Origin: Anthropogastromicrobium chipingensis_A
Lineage (GTDB): Bacteria > Bacillota > Clostridia > Lachnospirales > Lachnospiraceae
Length of the DNA: 11,213 nt
Assembly: GCA_963605535.1 (NCBI GenBank)
Contig: CAVCXB010000097.1
Location: 1 to 11,213, forward strand
Direction: 5' to 3'
The notes under the pieces are model-generated. The model saw only the letters and a list, made by a program, of their open reading frames with translations. It did no database searches and was not told where the DNA came from. A program made the position numbers and the translations under genes. This document shows positions 1 to 6,080 of this stretch, piece after piece (positions within the stretch are counted from its first letter, which is position 1; every line of letters starts with the position of its first letter).

Positions 1-1
1 C

Positions 2-250
2 ATAAAACGAATGGAAACGGATCAGGATCATGTCCACATTTTACTTCAGTATAATCCTACTGATTCTATCACTCATATTGTGTCTATATGAAAGCAACGC
101 AGTACTTACTTATCTTGGCAGCAACATTCTTCACTGCTGAAACAGCATTACTGGAAAAAGCACGTTCTATGGTCAGACAGTTATTTTGCAGCGTCGATTG
201 GTACTGTATCACAAGCAGTTATCGAACGATATATTGAAAACCAAGGATAA
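2..250 (+). pseudogene. tnpA: IS200/IS605-family transposase TnpA, 3' remnant with internal stop
   Basis: TnpA is a small HUH/Y1 single-strand transposase. The frame entering from the left edge carries the HUH motif (DHVHILL, bases 26-46) and ends in RYIENQG followed by TAA at 248-250. That last segment should hold the catalytic tyrosine, by analogy with IS608 TnpA. The middle has family-like WKKHVLWSDSYFAASIG. An in-frame TGA at 89-91 sits where relatives usually have a leucine just before KQ-S-T-Y, so a single T-to-G change from TTA would explain it. About 83 codons are visible; the family is about 130-155 aa, so the N-terminal part lies outside the window or is lost. No tnpB follows. I infer a decayed IS200-type copy. 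Sequencing error at the TGA is possible but cannot be judged here. Confidence 0.85.
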
Positions 251-287
251 TACTTCTTAAATGACCAGCTTTTCATTCAGAACATTT

Positions 288-312
288 CCGTTTTTCGGAA
301 CACGAAAAGCGG
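288..312. repeat. 10-bp hairpin downstream of the tnpA remnant (possible IS right end)
   Basis: Bases 288-297 pair with 303-312 (one G-T wobble) around a 5-base loop. An alternative smaller hairpin, TTCCG/CGGAA, sits at 286-300. No T run follows on either strand, so it is not a typical terminator. Subterminal hairpins recognised by TnpA are the usual ends of IS200/IS605 elements, and this one lies 38 bp after the tnpA stop. TCAAG at 329-333 equals the right-end cleavage sequence known for IS608. That sequence is element-specific, so the match may be chance. Confidence 0.45.
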
Positions 313-342
313 AAAAATTAAAAATATCTCAAGCCACATTGC

Positions 343-363
343 AAAATCGCCCCTAAAGGGGCG
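343..363 (-). terminator. GC-rich hairpin, terminator-like on the minus strand (or IS end hairpin)
   Basis: CGCCCC (348-353), loop TAAA, GGGGCG (358-363) form a perfect 6-bp GC stem. Read on the minus strand it is followed by ATTTTG, a weak U tract. It lies 44 bp beyond the stop of the 407-664 gene and could end that small-gene transcript. A similar GC hairpin is also common at IS200/IS605 ends, so the assignment is uncertain. Confidence 0.45.
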
Positions 364-406
364 GGGCTTCCTTATCAAATCTGTGAAGCTCTCTTCTATC
401 ACAAAA

Positions 407-664
407 TCATTTTTTGAGACTCTTTAAAATAATCACTATACCAACCACTGCCCCGGCGAGTAATGCTACATTACTCCAAGAAAATTCAACTTGCAATTCC
501 TTAATCGTTCCAAATACAACAAATGCCAGAATAGCCCCCAACGCTATTTTTATTGCTGGCTGAGACAGCATTTTTAATACTTGCTTTCCGACATAAAACA
601 CGACTGCTCCCATAACAACAATCCCAACTATGTACAAACCTATAACAATCAACATCGAACCCAT
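407..664 (-). CDS. small hydrophobic membrane protein, unrecognised
   Basis: This 85-residue protein has three predicted membrane-spanning stretches, at about residues 4-30, 37-53 and 64-81. A short polar segment (KELQVEFSWSN) lies between the second and third, and the C-terminus is basic (LKSLKK). I recognise no family. Size and topology recall small membrane proteins of conjugative elements, holins or toxin-like peptides, but nothing specific identifies one. The first ATG has only a loose purine-rich stretch (AGAAGAAAAG) upstream, and a second ATG lies three codons in, so the exact start is uncertain. It is 39 bp downstream of the next small gene and probably co-transcribed with it. Coding status is likely but not proven. 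Confidence 0.6.
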   Translation of the reverse strand: MGSMLIVIGLYIVGIVVMGAVVFYVGKQVLKMLSQPAIKIALGAILAFVVFGTIKELQVEFSWSNVALLAGAVVGIVIILKSLKK

Positions 665-703
665 ACTTTTCTTCTGCCCCTTTTCTCAGAATAAATTTTC
701 TCT

Positions 704-877
704 TTACTTTTCTTCCAGTTGATTTGAATGTCCCCTCTCAAATCTTTCTATTATCATATCAATAGCGATTCCCACTGCTGATGTCGCTGCTAATCTTAAT
801 CCGCTTTTTAGTTCACCTAATAATGCTGTTTTCAGAATCGATGATTTATTATTCTTTGTATCTGTATCTTTTATCAT
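704..877 (-). CDS. small hypothetical protein, 57 aa
   Basis: I place the start at the ATG ending at 877, because GGGAGG at 884-889 is 6 bases upstream. The longer frame from a GTG at 895 would put this site inside the gene. The N-terminus is polar (MIKDTDTKNNKSS), followed by an amphipathic-to-hydrophobic helix (about residues 15-42) and a charged tail (ERFERGHSNQLEEK). One weak membrane segment is possible. I recognise no family. It precedes the three-segment membrane protein by 39 bp, so the two look like a pair. Its own promoter is not obvious; a terminator-like hairpin lies just upstream. Confidence 0.6.
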   Translation of the reverse strand: MIKDTDTKNNKSSILKTALLGELKSGLRLAATSAVGIAIDMIIERFERGHSNQLEEK

Positions 878-883
878 ACCAAT

Positions 884-889
884 CCTCCC
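884..889 (-). promoter_or_regulatory. ribosome binding site deciding the 877 start
   Basis: GGGAGG on the minus strand, 6 bases before the ATG at 877. It argues against the upstream GTG start at 895. Confidence 0.65.
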
Positions 890-903
890 AGTCACGTTTT
901 TTC

Positions 904-943
904 ATTAATAAAACAAGATGCCAAGATATGTTATCTTAGCATC
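904..943 (-). terminator. rho-independent terminator after the 63-aa gene
   Basis: Bases 917-928 and 932-943 form a 12-bp stem with a 3-base loop. The single plus-strand mismatch becomes a G-U pair in minus-strand RNA. The stem is followed on that strand by TTGTTTTATTAATG. It lies 66 bp past the stop at 1010, so it probably ends or attenuates that transcript before the two downstream small genes. Confidence 0.75.
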
Positions 944-1009
944 CCGCTCTACATGCTTTATTGATTTCCTGCTCTATTATTTTCTCATAACATAGTGGAA
1001 AGTACATCT

Positions 1010-1201
1010 TTATAAATCCCAATTAAATCCTGTGTACTCTCTAAAAATCCAAATGCTATCGAAATCTGTATTTCCACACATTACCATTCTGGCTTTAAGT
1101 TCCTCAGCTGCTTCCTTTCCTTTATAATAATCATCTCGGCGAAGCTTATCAACCAATTTAGATGCACTTCTGACTTCATCGTCTGTTAATTTTCTTGCCA
1201 T
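1010..1201 (-). CDS. small charged hypothetical protein, 63 aa
   Basis: The ATG ending at 1201 has AGGAGAG close upstream on the minus strand, a good binding site. The product is soluble-looking and charged. A helical N-terminal half (TDDEVRSASKLVDKLRR, then KGKEAAEELKARM) leads into an aromatic C-terminus (FDSIWIFREYTGFNWDL). There is no signal peptide or membrane segment. I recognise no family; the size suits a small regulator, antitoxin or anti-defence type protein, but that is only a guess. It is divergent from the XRE regulator and shares its upstream region, which suggests the regulator controls it. Confidence 0.65.
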   Translation of the reverse strand: MARKLTDDEVRSASKLVDKLRRDDYYKGKEAAEELKARMVMCGNTDFDSIWIFREYTGFNWDL

Positions 1202-1321
1202 AACTTCTCTCCTTTTCTGTCCTCCGCTGGACTTTAACTTTTGAATTTTCCTACAAGTTTCGCTCTAATACGATTATAGCCTCCTTCCATCTAAAGATAT
1301 TTATAGTCTGTTTTTCACTCT

Positions 1322-1349
1322 ATACTATAAATTCCAAACAAACTTTCAA
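1322..1349 (-). promoter_or_regulatory. candidate promoter for the minus-strand small genes
   Basis: On the minus strand, TTGAAA (1349-1344) is followed after 16 bases by TAGTAT (1327-1322). This is a reasonable -35 match and a 4/6 match to -10. Another TATAAT-like box on that strand is at 1278-1273 but lacks a good -35. Confidence 0.25.
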
Positions 1350-1429
1350 TACCTTTGTCCATTTTCATATCCACTCATGTGAGGTCGAACCGTATTAGGA
1401 TATTTGTATTATAGCCCTCTTCTATTCGT

Positions 1430-1457
1430 ATGTCAAGATGGATTTCAGATTTATAAT
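1430..1457 (+). promoter_or_regulatory. candidate promoter of the XRE regulator
   Basis: ATGTCA (1430-1435), a 16-base spacer and a perfect TATAAT (1452-1457). It would start transcription near 1464. That places the upstream in-frame ATG at 1438 outside the transcript and supports the start at 1549. It lies inside the TCGTATG/CATACGA inverted pair. Confidence 0.45.
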
Positions 1458-1536
1458 CGGTTTTGTTTTTCCCGTTTTTCCATACGATAACAAAAAGGAA
1501 CACCACTATTGGCGTTTTTTCCATCAACATATAAAG

Positions 1537-1543
1537 AAGGAGG
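1537..1543 (+). promoter_or_regulatory. ribosome binding site of the XRE regulator
   Basis: AAGGAGG, 5 bases before the ATG at 1549. It fixes the start there rather than at the in-frame ATG at 1438. Confidence 0.8.
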
Positions 1544-1548
1544 TCTGT

Positions 1549-1878
1549 ATGGAAATAGACTATAAGGAAATTGGCAGGCGAATTGCTCGTAGGCGAAAAG
1601 AACTAAAACTGACACAGTTTGAAGTTGAAGAACGAGCTGATTTAGGTCAAAAATATTTATCGAACATTGAGCGAAGCATTTCGATTCCCTCTATAGAAGT
1701 AATCATGCGTCTTGCAGCTGCATTAGATACTACTCCAGATGAATTTTTAGTTGGAACACTACATGAAGATACAAAAGATGAGTGGGAAAATATTAGTGAA
1801 TTACTGCGAAACATGTCACCTGCACAGCTTTCGATGGCCAAAAGTTTTCTAACTTGGCTCTCGGAACAAGAACTATAA
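1549..1878 (+). CDS. XRE-family helix-turn-helix transcriptional regulator
   Basis: This 109-aa DNA-binding protein has an N-terminal HTH_3 (Cro/C1-type) domain at about residues 7-65. IGRRIARRRKELKLTQFEVE leads into the recognition-helix region (LGQKYLSNIERSISIPS), then the usual closing helix IEVIMRLAAALDTTPDEFLVG. The C-terminal 40 residues are a short helical tail (ISELLRNMSPAQLSMAKSFL), probably for dimerisation. The start is chosen from AAGGAGG 5 bases upstream and a TATAAT box at 1452-1457; the preceding 37 in-frame codons look non-coding. Such stand-alone regulators commonly autoregulate and repress a divergent gene on mobile elements. Here the divergent target would be the 63-aa gene and perhaps the two beyond it. 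The ligand and target are unknown. Confidence 0.88.
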   Translation: MEIDYKEIGRRIARRRKELKLTQFEVEERADLGQKYLSNIERSISIPSIEVIMRLAAALDTTPDEFLVGTLHEDTKDEWENISELLRNMSPAQLSMAKSFLTWLSEQEL

Positions 1879-1890
1879 AATAGCACCATC

Positions 1891-1980
1891 GTAACGTAAA
1901 TGGGTGCTGAGACGATGTGCTTTACGAGGTGGGACGTTGTAGCGGGACTTTCAAAGTAACGTATGATAATAAGTAACGTA
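1891..1980. repeat. three direct copies of GTAACGTA
   Basis: GTAACGTA occurs at 1891-1898, 1956-1963 and 1973-1980. The last two are part of a 10-base repeat, AAGTAACGTA, 17 bp apart. They lie just after the regulator stop in a gene-free stretch. They may be protein-binding sites or a recombination-related short repeat. The first copy falls in the loop region of a weak hairpin (AGCACC 1882-1887 / GGTGCT 1903-1908) that has no T run, so it is not a terminator. Confidence 0.6.
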
Positions 1981-2025
1981 ACAGGTGCCCGCGGAGTTGG
2001 GCCCACCGACAAAGTCACTCGTCGA

Positions 2026-2145
2026 AGCGCCCTTCGTTGCCTTTGCGGGCTACACCCAGCACCCTAGCGCCCCTCATAAACTTCGCGGGCTACACCCCAA
2101 ACACTTCCGGCTTCCACAATCTTCCGGGAGGCCACTCCCAAACAC
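2026..2145. repeat. degenerate C-rich tandem repeat, 40-bp period
   Basis: Units lie at 2026-2065 and 2066-2105 (30 of 40 positions identical by hand comparison, sharing the 13-base core GCGGGCTACACCC). A third, weaker unit is at 2106-2145 (CTTCCGGGAGGCCACTCCC in place of the core). The stretch is much richer in C than the flanking DNA and has no plausible reading frame. It lies downstream of the operon terminator on the minus strand. It may be an intergenic repeat that recurs in the genome, but that cannot be seen from one window. Confidence 0.7.
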
Positions 2146-2179
2146 AAAAACACCCCGGTAGCCAAACACTACTGGGGTG
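2146..2179 (-). terminator. rho-independent terminator of the V-type ATPase operon
   Basis: An 11-bp stem (2151-2161 with 2169-2179, one mismatch) has a 7-base loop. On the minus strand it is followed by TTTTTGTGTTT. It is 45 bp beyond the subunit D stop codon and fits as the end of the whole operon. Confidence 0.88.
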
Positions 2180-2223
2180 CAAAAATCAATAAAATAATTT
2201 TAAAACGATTAAGAAGATGAAGA

Positions 2224-2844
2224 TTAAGAAATCCTCTCCTTGATAACCTTCAATCTCGTGAACTCCTCACGCTCTTTCTCCTCAAGCGCATTCGTAATAT
2301 TCTTTACAAGTGCCTCGTAGGTCGGAATCGTGATATTCTTCAGCGCATTTGCACGCTTCTGGGTCTTTTTGATGTTCGTTGCCAGACGGATTGCAGACGT
2401 CTCAATCGTGGACAGCTTAATGGTAAGCTCTTTTACACGATTGAAAGCCATCTGTGCCTCATCCAGGCTGACTCTGGTGCTGTAGAATGCGTAATTCGGC
2501 GTTCCTTCGCTGGCCTCTTTATCGTACTCCACAAGCGGAATCTCGGTACCCATGATGCTTCGCGTCTTGATCTTTACGGTGTTTTCCACCGGAACGGTCT
2601 TTGCAATATCCTGCACCATATGAATACCCATCTCGATATTGGCCTGCTGCAGCGCTTCATAGGCTGCGCGGAAGGTTGTGTCGATTTCCGTCTGGATGGT
2701 GGATGCCTGATCAACCAGCTCCATCATCTCTCGCACCAGGATGTTTCTCTTTTTGTCCATCAGGTCATAACCCTGTCTGGCAAGCGCTAACGAGTTCTTG
2801 GCTGCGATCAAATTTCCCTTTGTAGGGAACATATTAATATTCAT
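2224..2844 (-). CDS. ntpD: V-type ATP synthase subunit D (central rotor shaft)
   Basis: The 206-aa product is the coiled-coil axle that runs through the A/B hexamer and, with F, transmits rotation to the membrane ring. The family signature is clear at the N-terminus: FPTKGNLIAAKNSLALARQG, then KKRNILVREMM. Two long helices follow, at about residues 5-75 and 125-200, with KTQKRANALKNITIPTYEAL typical of the C-terminal helix. Length fits the family (about 200-215 aa). The ATG has a purine-rich GGAGAGGAAGG upstream and starts 20 bp after the subunit B stop. It is the last gene of the operon, ahead of the terminator at 2146-2179. Nothing is unusual in the protein. Confidence 0.96.
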   Translation of the reverse strand: MNINMFPTKGNLIAAKNSLALARQGYDLMDKKRNILVREMMELVDQASTIQTEIDTTFRAAYEALQQANIEMGIHMVQDIAKTVPVENTVKIKTRSIMGTEIPLVEYDKEASEGTPNYAFYSTRVSLDEAQMAFNRVKELTIKLSTIETSAIRLATNIKKTQKRANALKNITIPTYEALVKNITNALEEKEREEFTRLKVIKERIS

Positions 2845-2864
2845 AGCGCCTTCCTCTCCAAAGC

Positions 2865-4295
2865 TTATGCCTGCTTCTTATCACTACCATTTGCTGCATC
2901 TGCATTTGCAGCATCTGCATCCTTCTTGTCATAGTAAACATCAAGGATCTTGGTATCAATACGGTCGAGTTCTTCTCTCGGCAGCATACGAAGCAGATCC
3001 CAGCCGATCTCAAGCGTCTCAATGATGCTTCGATTCTCATGCTCACCCTGTCCAACAAAGTGCTGCTCAAATGCTTTACCAAATGCAAGATACTTCTTAT
3101 CCAGATCAGAAAGCTCATCCTCACCGATAACGCTTGCTAAGTTTCTGGCATCTCCTACCTTTGCGTAGCAGGAGAACAGCTGGTTTGCAACAGACTGGTG
3201 GTCGGCTCTGGTGTAGCCCTCACCGATACCATCCTTCATCAGACGGGACAGAGACGGCAGCACGCTGATTGGCGGGTAAATGTTGTTTCCGTAAAGGCTT
3301 CTGTCAAGAACGATCTGACCCTCGGTAATGTATCCGGTAAGGTCAGGAATCGGGTGGGTGATATCATCGTTTGGCATGGTCAGAATCGGGATCTGAGTAA
3401 CAGAACCGTTGATTCCGCGCACGATTCCGGCACGCTCATAGATGGTAGCAAGCTCAGAATACAGATAGCCCGGATAACCCTTACGGGAAGGAATCTCGCC
3501 CTTAGAGGAGGAAACCTCACGAAGTGCCTCTGCAAAGGAGGTCATATCGGTCAGGATAACCAGGATGTGCATGTGCTGCTCAAATGCCAGATACTCGGCT
3601 GCGGTCAGCGCCATACGAGGCGTGATCAGACGCTCGACTACCGGGTCATTTGCTAGGTTTACAAACATGGTAACGTGCTCACTTACACCGCTCTCCTCGA
3701 AGGTCTTGCGGAAGAACTCAGCAACATCGTACTTAACACCCATAGCGGCAAATACGATTGCAAACTTCTCATCGGAGTTGTCACCTAAAGATGCCTGCTT
3801 TACGATCTGTGCGGCTAACTGGTCGTGCGGCATACCGTTTCCAGAGAAGATCGGCAGCTTCTGTCCACGAATCAGTGTGGTCAGTCCGTCGATTGCGGAG
3901 ATACCGGTACGGATATAGTTACGCGGATACTCTCTTGTTACCGGGTTTAACGGCAGTCCGTTTACATCACGCTTAATCTCAGCGTTTACTGGGCCCAGTC
4001 CGTCAATCGGGCGGCCGATACCATCAAAGGTACGTCCTAAGATATCCGGGGAAAGTGCCAGCTCCATCGGATGACCGGTCAGACGGGTATGTGTGTTTGT
4101 CAGAGACATGTTCTCTGAACCCTCAAATACCTGAATCATGGCCTTATCCTCGTAGCAGGCAATGATACGGCCAAGCTTTTTCTGCTTTCCGTCTACTACA
4201 ATTTCAACAACTTCATCATATGCGGCATCCTTCATGCCCTCAATGGCAATCAGAGAACCGTTGATCTGACTTAAACCTAAATATTCAATAGCCAT
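2865..4295 (-). CDS. ntpB: V-type ATP synthase subunit B (non-catalytic head subunit)
   Basis: The 476-aa B subunit alternates with A in the A3B3 head. Domains run as a beta-barrel (about 1-75), nucleotide-binding fold (about 75-350) and helical C-terminus. The P-loop position is degenerate, SGNGMPHDQLA at 151-161 with no GKT, as expected for the non-catalytic subunit. The arginine finger is R351 in PSLSRLM. AGGAGGA precedes the ATG, and the start is 12 bp after the subunit A stop (TAAGGAGG joins stop and binding site). The C-terminal tail is odd: DADAANADAANGSDKKQA is low-complexity and encoded by a 15-bp tandem repeat (2889-2918). Confidence 0.97.
   Translation of the reverse strand: MAIEYLGLSQINGSLIAIEGMKDAAYDEVVEIVVDGKQKKLGRIIACYEDKAMIQVFEGSENMSLTNTHTRLTGHPMELALSPDILGRTFDGIGRPIDGLGPVNAEIKRDVNGLPLNPVTREYPRNYIRTGISAIDGLTTLIRGQKLPIFSGNGMPHDQLAAQIVKQASLGDNSDEKFAIVFAAMGVKYDVAEFFRKTFEESGVSEHVTMFVNLANDPVVERLITPRMALTAAEYLAFEQHMHILVILTDMTSFAEALREVSSSKGEIPSRKGYPGYLYSELATIYERAGIVRGINGSVTQIPILTMPNDDITHPIPDLTGYITEGQIVLDRSLYGNNIYPPISVLPSLSRLMKDGIGEGYTRADHQSVANQLFSCYAKVGDARNLASVIGEDELSDLDKKYLAFGKAFEQHFVGQGEHENRSIIETLEIGWDLLRMLPREELDRIDTKILDVYYDKKDADAANADAANGSDKKQA
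2889..2918. repeat. 15-bp tandem repeat inside the 3' end of ntpB
   Basis: Two copies (2889-2903 and 2904-2918) agree at 14 of 15 positions and encode the repeated tail residues of subunit B (ADAAN twice). The repeat keeps frame and could change copy number by slippage. Confidence 0.75.
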
Positions 4296-4307
4296 AACGG
4301 CTCCTCC

Positions 4308-6080
4308 TTACGCATTTTTCTCAATGACTTCATCGTAGAATGTGTCAATGTCCTTCATATACTGATCGAGCATGTCCAGACGATCATTCGGCACATCATA
4401 CTTGATGTTGATGACACGGTCAAAGATGTTGCTCTGCTTTAAGACGCTCATCGGATGACCCATCATGACAAGTGATTTTGCCCTGTCGTTTAAGTACAGG
4501 ATAACGCGCATCTGCTTTGCCTGCTTCTCGATCGGAACACAGGTATCATCCTTGTGGAATGCATTCTGCTGCAGGTAGCCCAGACGGATTACTCTTGCGA
4601 TCTCAAGTGTCAGCTTCTGATCATCCGGAAGAACGTCCGAACCGATCAGCTTTACGATCTCCATCAGGGCGCTCTCCTGATTCAGGATAGCCATCAGACG
4701 GTTTCTGTTGGCAACAAAATCCTTTCCGGCATTGGCATTGTACCACGGTGTCAGATCCTGCATATACTCACTGTAGGAAGTCAGCCAATGGATTGCCGGG
4801 AAGTGTCTTGCATAGGCAAGAGATTTGTCCAGTCCCCAGAAGCAGCGAACGAAACGCTTGGTGTTCTGTGTAACAGGCTCAGAGAAGTCACTTCCCTGCG
4901 GAGATACGGCACCGATGATGGAAACACTTCCGACCGTTCCGTTTAAGTTATGCATCATACCGGCACGCTCATAGAATGCAGACAGCTTGGATGCCAGATA
5001 AGCCGGGAAACCTTCCTCGGCCGGCATCTCCTCCAGACGGCCAGACAGCTCTCGAAGAGCCTCTGCCCAACGGGATGTGGAGTCAGCCATGATGGCTACG
5101 TGATAGCCCATATCTCTGTAATACTCGGCCAATGTCAATCCGGTGTAGATACTTGCCTCACGCGCGGCAACCGGCATGTTGGATGTATTTGCAATCAAAA
5201 CGGTTCGATCCATCAACGGATTTCCGCTCTTCGGGTCGATCAGCTCGGAGAACTCCTCAAGAACCTGAGTCATCTCGTTTCCACGCTCACCGCATCCGAT
5301 GTAGACGATAATATCGGCATCAGACCACTTTGCAATCTGGTGCTGGGTCATAGTCTTTCCGGTTCCGAATCCGCCAGGGATCGCCGCGGTACCGCCCTTT
5401 GCGATTGGGAACAAGGTATCCAGAATACGCTGTCCGGTGATTAACGGCTCAGAAGCGGAGTAACGCTTGTTAGTCGGTCTTGGCACACGAATCGGCCACT
5501 TCTGGGTCATGGACAGTTCTTTCTTTGTGCCGTCGTTCTGAATGATTGTAACAATTGTATCATCAATGGTATACTCACCATCTTTTGCAACGCTCTCTAC
5601 CGTACCCTCTGTGTCCGGCGGAAGCATACACTTATGAACGATCATCGGGGTCTCCTGAACCTCTGCTATGATCGTTCCGCCAAATACATGCTGTCCCGGC
5701 TCTACGGTAATGTGCGCCTGCCATTTCTTTTCACGATCAAGCGCATCTACGCTCAGACCTCTGGTGATGTACATACCGCCTGCCTTTGCGATCTCGCTAA
5801 GCGGACGCTCGATACCATCAAAGATGTTGTGAAGGATACCAGGTGCCAGTGTTACGGAGATGGCTGCTCCTGTTGAATAAACTTCATCGCCCGGCTTTAA
5901 TCCGGTTGTCTCCTCGTAGACCTGAATGGTGGTTCTGGAGCTGTCCAGACGAATGACCTCTCCTACCAGCTTCTGCGGTCCGACATAAACCATCTCACCC
6001 ATACGGAAAGCGGTCTGACCCTTAATGTAGACAACCGGTCCGTTAATACCGTAGATGATTCCTCTAATATCAGCGGCCAT
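4308..6080 (-). CDS. ntpA: V-type ATP synthase subunit A (catalytic)
   Basis: The 590-aa catalytic subunit hydrolyses or makes ATP in the A3B3 head. The order is N-terminal beta-barrel (about 1-70), the A-specific bulge domain (about 110-190), the nucleotide-binding domain and the helical C-terminus. The Walker A P-loop is GGFGTGKT at 236-243, and GERGNEM at 264-270 carries the catalytic glutamate. I chose the ATG ending at 6080: GGAGG sits 8 bases upstream and MAADIRGIIYGINGPVVYIK is the usual A-subunit N-terminus. A longer frame from 6125 would lie entirely inside ntpE. The start overlaps the end of ntpE by 11 bp, so the two are translationally coupled. Length fits the family (585-600 aa). 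Confidence 0.97.
   Translation of the reverse strand: MAADIRGIIYGINGPVVYIKGQTAFRMGEMVYVGPQKLVGEVIRLDSSRTTIQVYEETTGLKPGDEVYSTGAAISVTLAPGILHNIFDGIERPLSEIAKAGGMYITRGLSVDALDREKKWQAHITVEPGQHVFGGTIIAEVQETPMIVHKCMLPPDTEGTVESVAKDGEYTIDDTIVTIIQNDGTKKELSMTQKWPIRVPRPTNKRYSASEPLITGQRILDTLFPIAKGGTAAIPGGFGTGKTMTQHQIAKWSDADIIVYIGCGERGNEMTQVLEEFSELIDPKSGNPLMDRTVLIANTSNMPVAAREASIYTGLTLAEYYRDMGYHVAIMADSTSRWAEALRELSGRLEEMPAEEGFPAYLASKLSAFYERAGMMHNLNGTVGSVSIIGAVSPQGSDFSEPVTQNTKRFVRCFWGLDKSLAYARHFPAIHWLTSYSEYMQDLTPWYNANAGKDFVANRNRLMAILNQESALMEIVKLIGSDVLPDDQKLTLEIARVIRLGYLQQNAFHKDDTCVPIEKQAKQMRVILYLNDRAKSLVMMGHPMSVLKQSNIFDRVINIKYDVPNDRLDMLDQYMKDIDTFYDEVIEKNA

Larger units (their letters stand above)
1202..1548. 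promoter_or_regulatory. divergent promoter and operator region between the 63-aa gene and the XRE regulator
   Basis: These 347 bp hold no convincing gene. The pentamer ATACG or its complement CGTAT occurs four times: 1268-1272, 1391-1395, 1427-1431 and 1482-1486. Two longer exact inverted pairs contain them: CTAATACG (1265-1272) with CGTATTAG (1391-1398), and TCGTATG (1426-1432) with CATACGA (1481-1487). The second pair brackets the predicted regulator promoter. ATTATAGCC also occurs twice directly, at 1273-1281 and 1408-1416. These are plausible XRE operators, by inference. Confidence 0.45.

Noticed and set aside
1438..1548. 37-codon N-terminal extension of the XRE regulator
   Set aside because: The ATG at 1438 lies upstream of the TATAAT box and has no binding site, while the ATG at 1549 has AAGGAGG at ideal spacing and begins a standard HTH domain.
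1882..1908. Terminator for the XRE regulator
   Set aside because: A 6-8 bp stem exists, but no T run follows on the plus strand and the loop is large.
1647..2018. Minus-strand frame across the regulator and the repeat region
   Set aside because: Antisense to a convincing HTH gene and low-complexity in the spacer; no binding site.
2026..2145. CRISPR array
   Set aside because: The similarity extends across whole units rather than a constant repeat with unique spacers, copies are too few and degenerate, and no cas gene is present.
2834..3124. Second minus-strand frame inside the ntpB 3' end
   Set aside because: Lies in another frame of a clearly coding, conserved gene and has no binding site; a shadow of ntpB.
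3198..3976. Long plus-strand frames opposite ntpB
   Set aside because: Antisense shadows produced by the codon bias of the conserved subunit; the translations resemble no protein and lack start signals.
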